A DNA stretch of 7,684 nt from Nitrospinota bacterium (GCA_018830405.1 JAHJSF010000110.1:1-7684), one strand, 5' to 3'. Counted from the stretch's first letter, positions 1 to 6,672 are shown. Notes: generated from the sequence alone by a model not told the origin. Translations and numbers: made by a program.

Positions 1-15
1 GTAACCCTTTTTATC

Positions 16-95
16 GTCATTCCGCACTTGATGCGGAATCCAGAAAGTCAATAAAATCAAGGGCTATGGATTGCCCGGTCAAGCCGGGCAATGAC
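16..95. repeat. Double-hairpin palindromic repeat (REP/MITE-like)
   Basis: This 80-bp element starts with GTCATT and ends with AATGAC. It holds two hairpins: an 8-bp stem (19-26 with 32-39, loop CTTGA) and a 9-bp stem (70-78 with 84-92, loop TCAAG). The two loops are reverse complements, and the two ends form an imperfect inverted repeat of about 28 bp. The form is that of dispersed noncoding repeats common in many bacterial genomes. It lies downstream of mgtE and has no coding capacity. Copy number cannot be judged from one window. Confidence 0.65.
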
Positions 96-194
96 AAAAC
101 AGACATTGCGACACAGTCTCTGCGGGGGAGGACAAAGAAGAGGGGGGAGATTTTATAATCACAACCCACTCTATATTTCCATCTCCCAGTTTTC

Positions 195-232
195 AAATCC
201 CCCCTCACCCCCCTTTTCTAAAGGGGGAATTT
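195..232. repeat. C/G-tract hairpin repeat
   Basis: The segment runs AAAT-C6-TCA-C6, then TTTTCTAAA, then G5-AATTT. Positions 209-216 (CCCCCTTT) pair with 220-227 (AAAGGGGG) across a 3-base loop, and AAAT/ATTT flanks close the ends. It resembles a widespread dispersed repeat type. A T-rich stretch follows it only on the plus strand (230-245), so it is not a canonical intrinsic terminator for mgtE, which is transcribed the other way. Between this and the 16-95 element (96-194) I see only purine-rich sequence and a loose inverted pair (145-151 with 181-187). Confidence 0.5.
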
Positions 233-254
233 ATTTGTTTTTTTCTCCCCTCCA

Positions 255-1604
255 CTAATGGACAAGATGTTTTATTAACAGAGTCGAAAGACCGAGAAGG
301 GCAAAAAACCCGAGGCAGTCGGTAAATGTTGTTAGAAATACGGCTGATGAGGCGGCCGGGTCTATCTTAACCTTCTTAAGAATAATAGGGATAAGGACAC
401 CAAAGAGGGTACCTATAAATACGTTAAGAAACATGGTCGCAAATATAATCATTGTGAAAATAATATTTTTCTTCCAAACATAGGCGACTGCAGCGGTAAG
501 GACGCCGGTAATAAGACCGCTTAGGGCGCCTGCCAAGGCCGCATTATAAACCGCCTTCCTCCCATTCCCCGCATCCAATTCACCAAGGGCTATCCCCCTT
601 ATAGTTACAGCCAGCGCCTGAGAACCGGCTATGCCCCCCATTCCGGCTATAATCGGCATAAAGGCAGCCAGTACAACAAATGAACTGATAGCATCCCCAA
701 AATAACCGACTATAGAGGCGGCCATAACCGCCGTAATGAGGTTAAAGACAAGCCAGGGAAATCTCAATTGAACCGATTGCACGGGGGGATCAAATATGTG
801 TTCATCCCTATATATACCGGCTATTTTTAGCATATCCTCTGATGCCTCTTCATCTATAACGTCAACTATGTCGTCAACTAGGATACGTCCTAAAAGACGG
901 TTATCATCATCCACAACCGCGGCCGAGATGATGTCGTACTTCTCAAATATACGGGCAACCTCTTCCTGATCCATATGGACATTAACTGTAACAACACTCT
1001 TGTCCATAAAAGCGGCTATCGGGGTAGTCGGTTTGTGGAGAAGTAGGTTGGCAATAGGGGTTGAACCGACAAGAACACCGTCGGCATTAACAATGTAGAC
1101 ATTATGGATATCGCCCACCTCTCCAATATCTTCCGCTTCGGCTATAAACTTAACGACTACATCCTCAACCAGCATCCCCTCACGGACGGAAAATATCTCG
1201 GTCTGCATAATACCACCCGCAGATTCCGGGTCATATTTCAATATCCTTCTCAACTCTTCCGAATCGTCCTCGTCCAGCTCTTTCAGAAGATTATCGACAT
1301 CCTCATCAGGCAGGTCTCTTATAAGATTGGCAGCATCATCCGAGTTCATCTCCTCAACGATATCGGCCAACTTTTCAGTAGTAATATCTTCGAGGATATA
1401 TTCTCTCGTTTGGTCATCCATCTCAACGATAACCTCGGAGGCCAGGTCGGAATTTAAACGGTTAAATATCTCTTTCTTCTTATCGTCGCTAAGCTGCTCG
1501 ATAATATCGGCAATGTCGGCCGGATGCAGGCTGGAGAATATCTCCTGAGCCGACTCCTTATGGTCATTTATAAATTTTTTAAAATCGTCTATAGTATTTT
1601 CCAT
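255..1604 (-). CDS. mgtE: Magnesium transporter MgtE
   Basis: Inner-membrane Mg2+-selective channel/transporter of the MgtE family, 449 aa from the chosen ATG and thus full length. The order is an acidic helical MgtE-N domain (about residues 3-130), a tandem CBS pair (about 131-255) and a membrane domain of about five helices (about 282-447). Seen in the last part: the loop G-M-G-G-I-A-G-S-Q (321-329), R-G-I-A-L-G-E, and the final helix K-I-D-P...T-T-F-T-D. Its Asp429 corresponds to the conserved pore aspartate that binds Mg2+ in Thermus MgtE. The N and CBS domains are known to sense cytosolic Mg2+ and gate the pore. ATG at 1604 is preferred over in-frame TTG (1610) and GTG (1607) because AGG (1614-1616) sits 9 nt before it. 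An N in the usual GGNAG loop is I here, which I believe is a tolerated variant. The gene appears to be a single-gene unit downstream of pycB. Confidence 0.95.
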   Translation of the reverse strand: MENTIDDFKKFINDHKESAQEIFSSLHPADIADIIEQLSDDKKKEIFNRLNSDLASEVIVEMDDQTREYILEDITTEKLADIVEEMNSDDAANLIRDLPDEDVDNLLKELDEDDSEELRRILKYDPESAGGIMQTEIFSVREGMLVEDVVVKFIAEAEDIGEVGDIHNVYIVNADGVLVGSTPIANLLLHKPTTPIAAFMDKSVVTVNVHMDQEEVARIFEKYDIISAAVVDDDNRLLGRILVDDIVDVIDEEASEDMLKIAGIYRDEHIFDPPVQSVQLRFPWLVFNLITAVMAASIVGYFGDAISSFVVLAAFMPIIAGMGGIAGSQALAVTIRGIALGELDAGNGRKAVYNAALAGALSGLITGVLTAAVAYVWKKNIIFTMIIFATMFLNVFIGTLFGVLIPIILKKVKIDPAASSAVFLTTFTDCLGFFALLGLSTLLIKHLVH

Positions 1605-1630
1605 CACCAAAAACCTAACATTGCCATCAT
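1605..1630 (-). CDS. Possible 8-codon upstream ORF overlapping the mgtE start
   Basis: On the minus strand an ATG at 1630 opens a short frame encoding MMAMLGFW. It stops at TGA (1606-1604), which shares its A with the mgtE ATG at 1604 (TGATG). The frame differs from mgtE. There is no clear Shine-Dalgarno sequence before it, so it may not be translated. If it is, it would couple translation into mgtE. Leader peptides that govern Mg2+ transporters are known elsewhere (mgtL ahead of Salmonella mgtA), but nothing here shows homology. The listed span leaves out the shared stop base. Confidence 0.2.
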
Positions 1631-1647
1631 AAAGTTTGTTAAACGAA

Positions 1648-1689
1648 TACCCCCAAAAAGAGGGTAATTAACCCAATAATAACAGGGTT
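1648..1689 (-). promoter_or_regulatory. mgtE leader with competing hairpins
   Basis: The minus-strand RNA upstream of mgtE can form hairpin 1 (AACCC at 1689-1685 with GGGUU at 1674-1670, 10-nt loop). It can also form hairpin 2, a 7-bp stem with one U-G pair and a UUUUU loop (1666-1660 with 1654-1648). The GGGU of hairpin 1 can instead pair with the ACCC of hairpin 2 (1674-1671 with 1665-1662), so the folds exclude one another. This is the geometry of an attenuator, but the stems are short. It does not look like an M-box riboswitch, which is longer and has its own conserved sequences. Confidence 0.3.
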
Positions 1690-1710
1690 GTCCTAAAGTA
1701 ATTGTTATAT

Positions 1711-1738
1711 TTTATAGGATAAAATGGAGAGCTGCTAA
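1711..1738 (-). promoter_or_regulatory. Candidate promoter for mgtE
   Basis: On the minus strand, TTAGCA (1738-1733) and TATAAA (1716-1711) are 16 bp apart, an acceptable sigma70-type promoter with a good -10 and a mediocre -35. It lies between the palindromic element at 1752-1873 and mgtE and would give a leader of about 100 nt. It suggests mgtE is transcribed independently of pycB. Confidence 0.4.
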
Positions 1739-1751
1739 TAAAGAAACAAAC

Positions 1752-1873
1752 GACAGAGCGACATAAATTTGTATACCTTCGTTTATCCTCGGCTCATCGT
1801 TACGGCGTATGCTTAATACGCCTCACTCCTCGCCTTCGTCGCGACTCAGTCTGCTTTTTTCTGTCGCCCTGTC
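1752..1873. mobile_element. 122-bp MITE-like palindromic element
   Basis: The terminal inverted repeats GACAGAGCGACA (1752-1763) and GACAGGGCGACA (complement of 1862-1873) match at 11 of 12 positions. The two halves (59 and 58 nt) are imperfect inverted copies around a central hairpin, GGCGTAT/ATACGCC (1804-1810 with 1816-1822) with loop GCTTA. No transposase is encoded. The right end lies inside the pycB stop codon (TAG at 1875-1873), so the element abuts the 3' end of that gene. It is probably a dispersed nonautonomous repeat. I cannot see a clear target-site duplication. Confidence 0.65.
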
Positions 1874-3675
1874 TAATAAGGTTCTATAACGAAGATAGGT
1901 TGGTCATACTCAACCGGCTCGCGCTCTTGGACCAAGATATCGATCAAGCGAAACCTGTTTTCAGCCCTTACCTCATGTTTTAACCTCATAGACTCAATAA
2001 AACCAATAACCTGTCCCTTTTCGACAATATCCCCTCTCCCCATAGACTCACCGAAACGGAAGACCCCAACCATGCCTGAACGGACCATGTCTTTCTTCGG
2101 CACAGACCCCTTTTCAGGCTCTTCATCTTCCATTACCGTCTCAGGGTGAGGATTATTATCGGCCACATGGTTCCTCTTTATGGTAACCTTACCGAGATTA
2201 CCCTCCCAGACAAACTCGGTCAGGGCGGTTCCCGAAAGGGTATCGCATATAGAAGACAATTGAGACAACCTATCACTCCCCGCAGAAACAACGGCCGAGG
2301 CGATGGCCGCGCCGGATAATTCTCCCGCCTCTCTCTTTTGGAAGAACTCAACAGCAACATCCGGGAAGAGAGAGTAGGTTATAACATCAAGCTCATCATA
2401 TTTGAATCCCTTCTTGCTCAGGGCCTTCTCCGACTTGGCCAAGACCGGCTCAAGACGATCGGCCGGCCTGGTTGAGACATCAAGCTTCTTTACCCCGGCT
2501 ATCTTCATAAGTTTCGGGTCAATCTCTCCCGGAGGTTTGCCATACAGGCCGCTTAGATAATCCTTTATCTCTCTCGGAATCAGCTTATATCTTTTACCCG
2601 ATATGACATTGAATACCGCCTGTGTTCCGATTATCTGACTCATCGGCGTAACCAGGGGGGGCCAACCCATCTCCTTCCTTATCTTCGGTATCTCAAGCAA
2701 AACATCCTCAAAACGGTCTATGGCATTCTGCTGCTCAAGCTGCATAATCATATTGGAGACCATACCACCGGGGACCTGATGCTCAATAACCGAGACATCA
2801 ATCATGCTCTGCTTCTTTCTCTGTAGTTGGCGCTTCTCTGATATCTTCTCAAAATACTCCGATATCTTATGTATCCTATTAAAATTTATATGACTCATAC
2901 GATCTGTACCTCTAAAAATGGCTACCATAGTCTCAACAGCCGGTTGAGAGGTATAGAGGGCTAAAGGGGCGGCCGCGCAATCTATTATATCCACACCGGC
3001 TTCAACCGCCTTTACATAGGCCGCCGTAGCCATACCGCTGCTTGAGTGGCAGTGGAGCTGCAAGGGGAGTTTTACCTCCGCCTTAAGGGCCAAAACAAGA
3101 TTGTAGGCATCGTAGGGGGTAAGGATGCCCGACATATCCTTTATATTTATACTCGTCGCCCCGGCATTATAGAGCTTCTTGCCGAATTCAATATACTTTT
3201 CAATGGTATGAATTGGGCTTCTGGTATAACAGATTGCCCCTTGGGCTCGTCCCCCATATTTAATAACAAACTCTATCGCCTTCTCAACGTTCCTGATATC
3301 GTTAAGGGCATCAAATATACGGAATATGTCTATTCCATGTTCCAAAGACTTCTGTATAAAAGCCTCAAGAAGGTCGTCAGGATAGTTTTTATAGCCGACT
3401 ATATTCTGCCCCCTCAATAACATCTGGAGGGGTGTTCGAGTCATTTTCTCTTTTATCTTTTTAAGGCGAACCCAAGGGTCTTCATTAAGATAACGGAGGC
3501 AGACATCAAATGTAGCTCCCCCCCAGACTTCTACAGAATGATATCCGACCCTATCAATATCCTCGGCAATAGGCAGGATATCCTCGAGACGCATACGGGT
3601 AGCCCAGAGAGATTGGTGCCCATCCCTTAGCGTGGTGTCTGTAATCTTAATCGGTTTTTTTCTCTTATTTATCAT
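1873..3675 (-). CDS. pycB: Pyruvate carboxylase / oxaloacetate decarboxylase carboxyltransferase subunit, with non-canonical biotinyl domain
   Basis: 600 aa, the usual length for PycB/OadA. Residues 8-300 form the HMGL-like carboxyltransferase barrel: DTTLRDGHQSL (13-23) with metal ligand Asp13, the NIKDMSG segment with the active-site Lys179 (the residue carbamylated in characterised pyruvate carboxylases), and His208/His210 in LHCHSSSG. The conserved PYC_OADA region follows (PGGMVSN 302-308, TPMSQIIGTQA 343-353, up to about 500). An acidic linker (504-525) leads to a biotinyl-type domain (529-598). There the biotin motif reads ESMRLKHEV, so Arg564 (codon AGG, 1986-1984) replaces the acceptor Lys, and glycines usual in BCCP domains (nGxxVeyG) are E/R and D. 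The family moves CO2 between carboxybiotin and pyruvate/oxaloacetate. No biotin carboxylase or decarboxylase membrane subunit is next door, so the direction of reaction is open. ATG at 3675 has AAGGG about 6 nt upstream and its own promoter. Confidence 0.9.
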   Translation of the reverse strand: MINKRKKPIKITDTTLRDGHQSLWATRMRLEDILPIAEDIDRVGYHSVEVWGGATFDVCLRYLNEDPWVRLKKIKEKMTRTPLQMLLRGQNIVGYKNYPDDLLEAFIQKSLEHGIDIFRIFDALNDIRNVEKAIEFVIKYGGRAQGAICYTRSPIHTIEKYIEFGKKLYNAGATSINIKDMSGILTPYDAYNLVLALKAEVKLPLQLHCHSSSGMATAAYVKAVEAGVDIIDCAAAPLALYTSQPAVETMVAIFRGTDRMSHINFNRIHKISEYFEKISEKRQLQRKKQSMIDVSVIEHQVPGGMVSNMIMQLEQQNAIDRFEDVLLEIPKIRKEMGWPPLVTPMSQIIGTQAVFNVISGKRYKLIPREIKDYLSGLYGKPPGEIDPKLMKIAGVKKLDVSTRPADRLEPVLAKSEKALSKKGFKYDELDVITYSLFPDVAVEFFQKREAGELSGAAIASAVVSAGSDRLSQLSSICDTLSGTALTEFVWEGNLGKVTIKRNHVADNNPHPETVMEDEEPEKGSVPKKDMVRSGMVGVFRFGESMGRGDIVEKGQVIGFIESMRLKHEVRAENRFRLIDILVQEREPVEYDQPIFVIEPY

Positions 3676-3711
3676 CTTTAACCCTTTAGAGAGAACGGCA
3701 GCGAACTACGA

Positions 3712-3740
3712 ATAGTAACAACTTAGGGAGAAAAAGTCAA
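3712..3740 (-). promoter_or_regulatory. Promoter for pycB
   Basis: The minus strand has TTGACT (3740-3735), a 17-bp spacer and TACTAT (3717-3712), close to the sigma70 consensus. The predicted transcript starts near 3705, giving a 5' leader of about 30 nt before the pycB ribosome binding site (AAGGG around 3682-3686). This indicates that pycB is transcribed independently of argCJ. I see no operator-like symmetry around it. Confidence 0.65.
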
Positions 3741-3805
3741 GACCGGAAGAGGCATATATCAAGAGGATAAAAAAAGAAAGGCCTTATAATCCAACTTGTT
3801 ACAAA

Positions 3806-3844
3806 TATAGCGCGGGGGGACGAGATACCCGCAGGGTAACTATA
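3806..3844 (-). terminator. Weak candidate terminator hairpin after argJ
   Basis: Immediately after the argJ stop, the minus-strand RNA can pair UAUAG (3844-3840) with CUAUA (3810-3806), enclosing GCGGG (3832-3828) with CCCGC (3816-3812). The internal loop is lopsided (7 against 1) and no U-tract follows directly. A U-rich run (U7) occurs only further on, near 3768-3775. It may help end argCJ transcription, but it is not a canonical intrinsic terminator. Confidence 0.2.
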
Positions 3845-5047
3845 TCAGCTGCTGTAGGCGGAGTTTATTCGGATATATTCATAGGTCAGATCTGTAGTCA
3901 AAACTTCAGCCTCCCCCTTCCCTAAATTGAGGTTCAGGGTGATGGCAATATCTTTCTTCTTTAGGTATTTTTTTACTGATCCCTTGTCCGCTTGGCCGGT
4001 CGGTCTACCAGTGGAAATAATTGGGATTGTTCCAATCAACAGGTCAATTTTGTCAAAATAAACCTTGGCCTTGCAGCTACCGGCAGCCGATACAATCCGC
4101 CCCCAGTTTGGGTCTTCACCGAATATAGCCGTCTTGACTAAGCTTGAATTGGCAATTTTATTGGCAACCTCTAAGGCTGTCGCATCGGTCTCAGCCCCCT
4201 TGACCCCTATCTTAACAAACTTGGTTGCCCCTTCTCCGTCACGGATAATCTTCTCGGCCATATCGGCAGACAAAAACAGTAAGGCATCCTTAAAGAGATT
4301 ATAATCCTTCCCCTTTTTATTGATAAGCCTGTTTTGGGCGGCTCCGTTGGCCAATATCATAGCGGTATCATTGGTGCTCATCTCCCCATCAACCGTTATT
4401 CGATTGAAGGTAAACTCCGCTGACTCAGCCAGGGCCTCTTTAAGAAGTGGTTGAGTAATGGCTACATCGGTGACAATAAAGGCTAGCATGGTGGCCATGT
4501 TAGGATTTATCATTCCCGAGCCTTTGGCCATAGCTGTTAAACGAACCTTTTGCCCCGCCACGGCAATATCAACGGTAGAACTTTTAGGGAAGGTATCGGT
4601 GGTCATAATCGCCTCGGCGGCCTCTGAAAAACAGGCCGGGCTTAAGGCCTGCAAACCTTTCTCTATTCCCTTCCGGACCTTATCCATGGGAAGGGGAACG
4701 CCTATAATGCCGGTAGATGAAACCGCCACCTCCCTCAATTTGCAACCTACCCTCTTGGCCACAATCGAGGCCATCTCCTTGGTGTCGGCTTTGCCTCTAT
4801 CTCCGGTACAGGCGTTAGCGTTACCGCTATTAACGACTATAGCCCTACAGATACCATTTTTGGCAACGGATTGACTCCAGATTACAGGGGCGGCCTTAAC
4901 ACTGTTTTTGGTAAAAACACCGGCAACTGTAGCCGGAGTATATGAAATAATGAGGGCTATATCTTTCCTTCCAGTAGCCTTAATCCCTGAAGCAACACCT
5001 GAAAAGGTAAATCCCTTAACGGGTTTTCCCTCTTTTGACTTTTTCAA
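3845..5047 (-). CDS. argJ: Bifunctional glutamate N-acetyltransferase / ornithine acetyltransferase ArgJ
   Basis: Cytoplasmic enzyme that moves the acetyl group from N-acetylornithine to glutamate, recycling it in arginine synthesis; some members also use acetyl-CoA. At 400 aa it is full length. Family marks: VVNSGNANACTG (71-82), the oxyanion-hole segment STGIIGVPLP (111-120), and the self-cleavage site GMINPNMATML (178-188). Cleavage before Thr186 would free the nucleophile and give alpha and beta chains. Further marks are STNDT (224-228), GEDPNWGR (310-317) and the C-terminal NSAYSS. The start is TTG (5047-5045), whose TG is part of the argC stop TGA (TTGA overlap). No ATG or GTG lies nearby in frame and the N-terminus matches the usual family length. 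A TAGG lies about 9 nt upstream, within argC. Translational coupling to argC is likely. argB and argD, often next in such operons, are absent here. Confidence 0.96.
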   Translation of the reverse strand: MKKSKEGKPVKGFTFSGVASGIKATGRKDIALIISYTPATVAGVFTKNSVKAAPVIWSQSVAKNGICRAIVVNSGNANACTGDRGKADTKEMASIVAKRVGCKLREVAVSSTGIIGVPLPMDKVRKGIEKGLQALSPACFSEAAEAIMTTDTFPKSSTVDIAVAGQKVRLTAMAKGSGMINPNMATMLAFIVTDVAITQPLLKEALAESAEFTFNRITVDGEMSTNDTAMILANGAAQNRLINKKGKDYNLFKDALLFLSADMAEKIIRDGEGATKFVKIGVKGAETDATALEVANKIANSSLVKTAIFGEDPNWGRIVSAAGSCKAKVYFDKIDLLIGTIPIISTGRPTGQADKGSVKKYLKKKDIAITLNLNLGKGEAEVLTTDLTYEYIRINSAYSS

Positions 5048-6084
5048 GGTAGGAAGCCTATCGATGTCATACCGGTCTCCTCCGGGAAACCGGCCATAAT
5101 ATTCATGTTCTGGACCGCCTGCCCGGCTGCACCTTTAACAAGATTATCTATGGCCGAAACTATTATAAGGCGGTTACTTCTTTCATCTATCTCGAAGCCG
5201 ATATCGCAGAAATTTGTCCCGGCCACATTGGCCGTCCTCGGCAGATTACCCCGGCCAAGCAAACGAACAAACCGCTCATCCTTATACTTATCGGCATAAC
5301 AGGCCTCAATATCAGCTATCGAGACATCGCTGCTCAATTCGGCATATATTGTACTCAAGATACCCCTCTTCATCGGAACAAGGTGAGGCGTAAAGGTAAC
5401 TTTAACCTTATCTTTGGAGAAACAGCTCAAGACCTCCTCAATCTCCGGTGTATGACGATGCTTGGAGGCAATAGAATAGGCCCTGATATCCTCGCTGCAT
5501 TCCATATACATATAGGAGGATTCAGCCTTTCGCCCTGCCCCTGATACCGCTGATTTTGAATCGGATATAATTCCAGAACTATTTATAAGGCCTGATTCAA
5601 GAAGAGGATAGAGGGGAAGAATAATGGAAGTTGGATAGCAACCAGGATTGGCTACAAGTGTAGCATCTTTAATTTTATGGCGATTTATTTCTGGCAGACC
5701 ATAGACCGCTTCAGTCAAAAGTTCCTTGGCGGTATGCTTAATTTTGTACCACGATTCGTATGAGTCAGAGTCTTTGAGACGGAAATCGCCGCTAAGGTCG
5801 ATAACCTTAACCCCACTCTTTAAAATGGGGGGAATGTAAGACATGGAAACGCCGTGCGGTAAGGCACAGAAGATCAAATCGCACCTATCCTCCAACGCTA
5901 CATCGGACAGGCTCTCAAACTTGAGGTCAACTAATTTGGATAGATAGGGAAAGACACCTTTGGCCGAACGCCCGGCATATGTTTCAGATATAAGGGCGGA
6001 AATCTCCACCTTGGGATGATTCAGGAGGATTCTGAGTATCTCAAGGCCTGTATAACCACTAACCCCGGAGATAGCTATCCGCAT
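5044..6084 (-). CDS. argC: N-acetyl-gamma-glutamyl-phosphate reductase ArgC
   Basis: NADPH-dependent cytoplasmic reductase that converts N-acetylglutamyl-5-phosphate to N-acetylglutamate semialdehyde, the third step of arginine synthesis. 346 aa from ATG at 6084, typical for type 1 ArgC. Counting from that ATG: Rossmann motif GVSGYTG (7-13), ALPHG (74-78), DLSGDFR (96-102), catalytic Cys149 in ANPGCYPT, SAVSGAGR (178-185), and the catalytic histidine in KHRHTPEIEE (208-217). An in-frame TTG at 6087 is a less likely start, because GGGGAG (6096-6091) is 6 nt from the ATG. The gene overlaps argJ by the TTGA junction. A possible ARG box lies immediately upstream. Confidence 0.96.
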   Translation of the reverse strand: MRIAISGVSGYTGLEILRILLNHPKVEISALISETYAGRSAKGVFPYLSKLVDLKFESLSDVALEDRCDLIFCALPHGVSMSYIPPILKSGVKVIDLSGDFRLKDSDSYESWYKIKHTAKELLTEAVYGLPEINRHKIKDATLVANPGCYPTSIILPLYPLLESGLINSSGIISDSKSAVSGAGRKAESSYMYMECSEDIRAYSIASKHRHTPEIEEVLSCFSKDKVKVTFTPHLVPMKRGILSTIYAELSSDVSIADIEACYADKYKDERFVRLLGRGNLPRTANVAGTNFCDIGFEIDERSNRLIIVSAIDNLVKGAAGQAVQNMNIMAGFPEETGMTSIGFLP

Positions 6085-6090
6085 CAAACT

Positions 6091-6096
6091 CTCCCC
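6091..6096 (-). promoter_or_regulatory. argC ribosome binding site
   Basis: GGGGAG on the minus strand, 6 nt before the ATG at 6084. It favours that ATG over the TTG at 6087, which would leave only 3 nt of spacing. Confidence 0.7.
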
Positions 6097-6110
6097 TGAA
6101 AAATAATTCC
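6097..6110 (-). promoter_or_regulatory. Possible ArgR/AhrC operator (ARG box) and argC promoter
   Basis: The 14-mer (plus-strand TGAAAAATAATTCC) matches the ARG-box core TGAATWWWWATTCA at 12 of 14 positions. It lies directly before the argC ribosome binding site. A possible -10, TAATAT (6118-6113), is just upstream with no good -35, so the box would overlap the transcription start. This is the expected place for arginine repression. A single half-degenerate box in AT-rich DNA could also be chance. Confidence 0.35.
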
Positions 6111-6147
6111 CGATATTAAGGGCTTGTAAAGAAATAACCTATACATT

Positions 6148-6251
6148 TTGACTTGCTCTTTGGCCGTTTTTCTTCGTTGCAAATTTTGCTTATAGTCGCA
6201 AGCTATTAGCTGCAATTCGCGCCTCGAAAAACATCAAAATAACTGCGTCAA
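6148..6251. repeat. 104-bp imperfect palindrome between rpsI and argC
   Basis: TTGAC (6148-6152) and GTCAA (6247-6251) bound an imperfect inverted repeat. The inner matches include GTTTTTC with GAAAAAC (6166-6172 with 6225-6231) and GCAAATT-like arms with AATTCGC (around 6179-6185 with 6214-6220). The central hairpin is GCTTATAG (6188-6195) with CTATTAGC (6203-6210), 7 of 8 paired. There is no ORF. It looks like another nonautonomous intergenic repeat and differs in sequence from the 1752-1873 element. Confidence 0.5.
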
Positions 6252-6279
6252 TTCTGTAAACCTTACTTCTTTGCCAGCC

Positions 6280-6672
6280 CTAACGTTTGGAGAACTGGAA
6301 CTTCTTACGGGCACCCTTCTGACCGTACTTCTTTCTCTCCTTAATCCTGGCGTCTCTGGTAAGGAGACCTGCCCTCTTGAGAACCAACCTTAAGTTAGGA
6401 TTAGCCTGAAGTATAGTATTAGAAATGGCGTGACGTATAGCACCAGCCTGTCCCATAAGACCACCACCAGCAACATTGACCTTAACATCATACTTCTTGT
6501 CCAACTCGGTCATTTCTAAAGGGTAGAGGGAATAGGACACTTCTGATTCACTGGAGAAATATTCGCTAATCTCCTTATTGTTAACCTTTACATCCCCTTT
6601 GCCTTCTAACATACACACCCTGGCTATAGAAGATTTTCGTTTTCCGGTACCTATAAATTTTTCAGTTTCCAT
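6280..6672 (-). CDS. rpsI: 30S ribosomal protein S9
   Basis: 130 aa, the normal length for bacterial S9 (uS9), a small-subunit head protein whose basic tail reaches the P-site tRNA. Seen: FIGTGKRKSSIARV near the N-terminus (6-19), GGGLMGQAGAIRHAI (69-83), and the C-terminal block LLTRDARIKERKKYG ending in the invariant FSKR. The start is ATG at 6672 with only a weak purine-rich AGAAAGAG upstream. rplM ends 31 nt before it, so this is the standard rplM-rpsI operon. No convincing intrinsic terminator follows; the palindrome at 6148-6251 lies next. Confidence 0.98.
   Translation of the reverse strand: METEKFIGTGKRKSSIARVCMLEGKGDVKVNNKEISEYFSSESEVSYSLYPLEMTELDKKYDVKVNVAGGGLMGQAGAIRHAISNTILQANPNLRLVLKRAGLLTRDARIKERKKYGQKGARKKFQFSKR

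Noticed and set aside
17-208. 63-codon minus-strand ORF downstream of mgtE
   Set aside because: It runs through the palindromic repeat at 16-95 and purine tracts, with no ribosome binding site or recognisable protein.
195-232. Hairpin as intrinsic terminator for mgtE
   Set aside because: The T-rich side follows the hairpin only on the plus strand, whereas mgtE is transcribed on the minus strand.
618-644. Asn-to-Ile change in the MgtE GMGGxAG loop as loss of function
   Set aside because: The pore aspartate and the rest of the membrane core are intact, and I believe I-type variants of this loop occur in functional-looking MgtE proteins.
1611-1751. M-box Mg2+ riboswitch before mgtE
   Set aside because: The leader is too short and none of the M-box conserved segments I know are visible.
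3046-3420. 124-codon plus-strand ORF opposite pycB
   Set aside because: It is the antisense shadow of a strongly conserved PycB segment. The same holds for 1104-1457, 4458-4874 and the other plus-strand frames.
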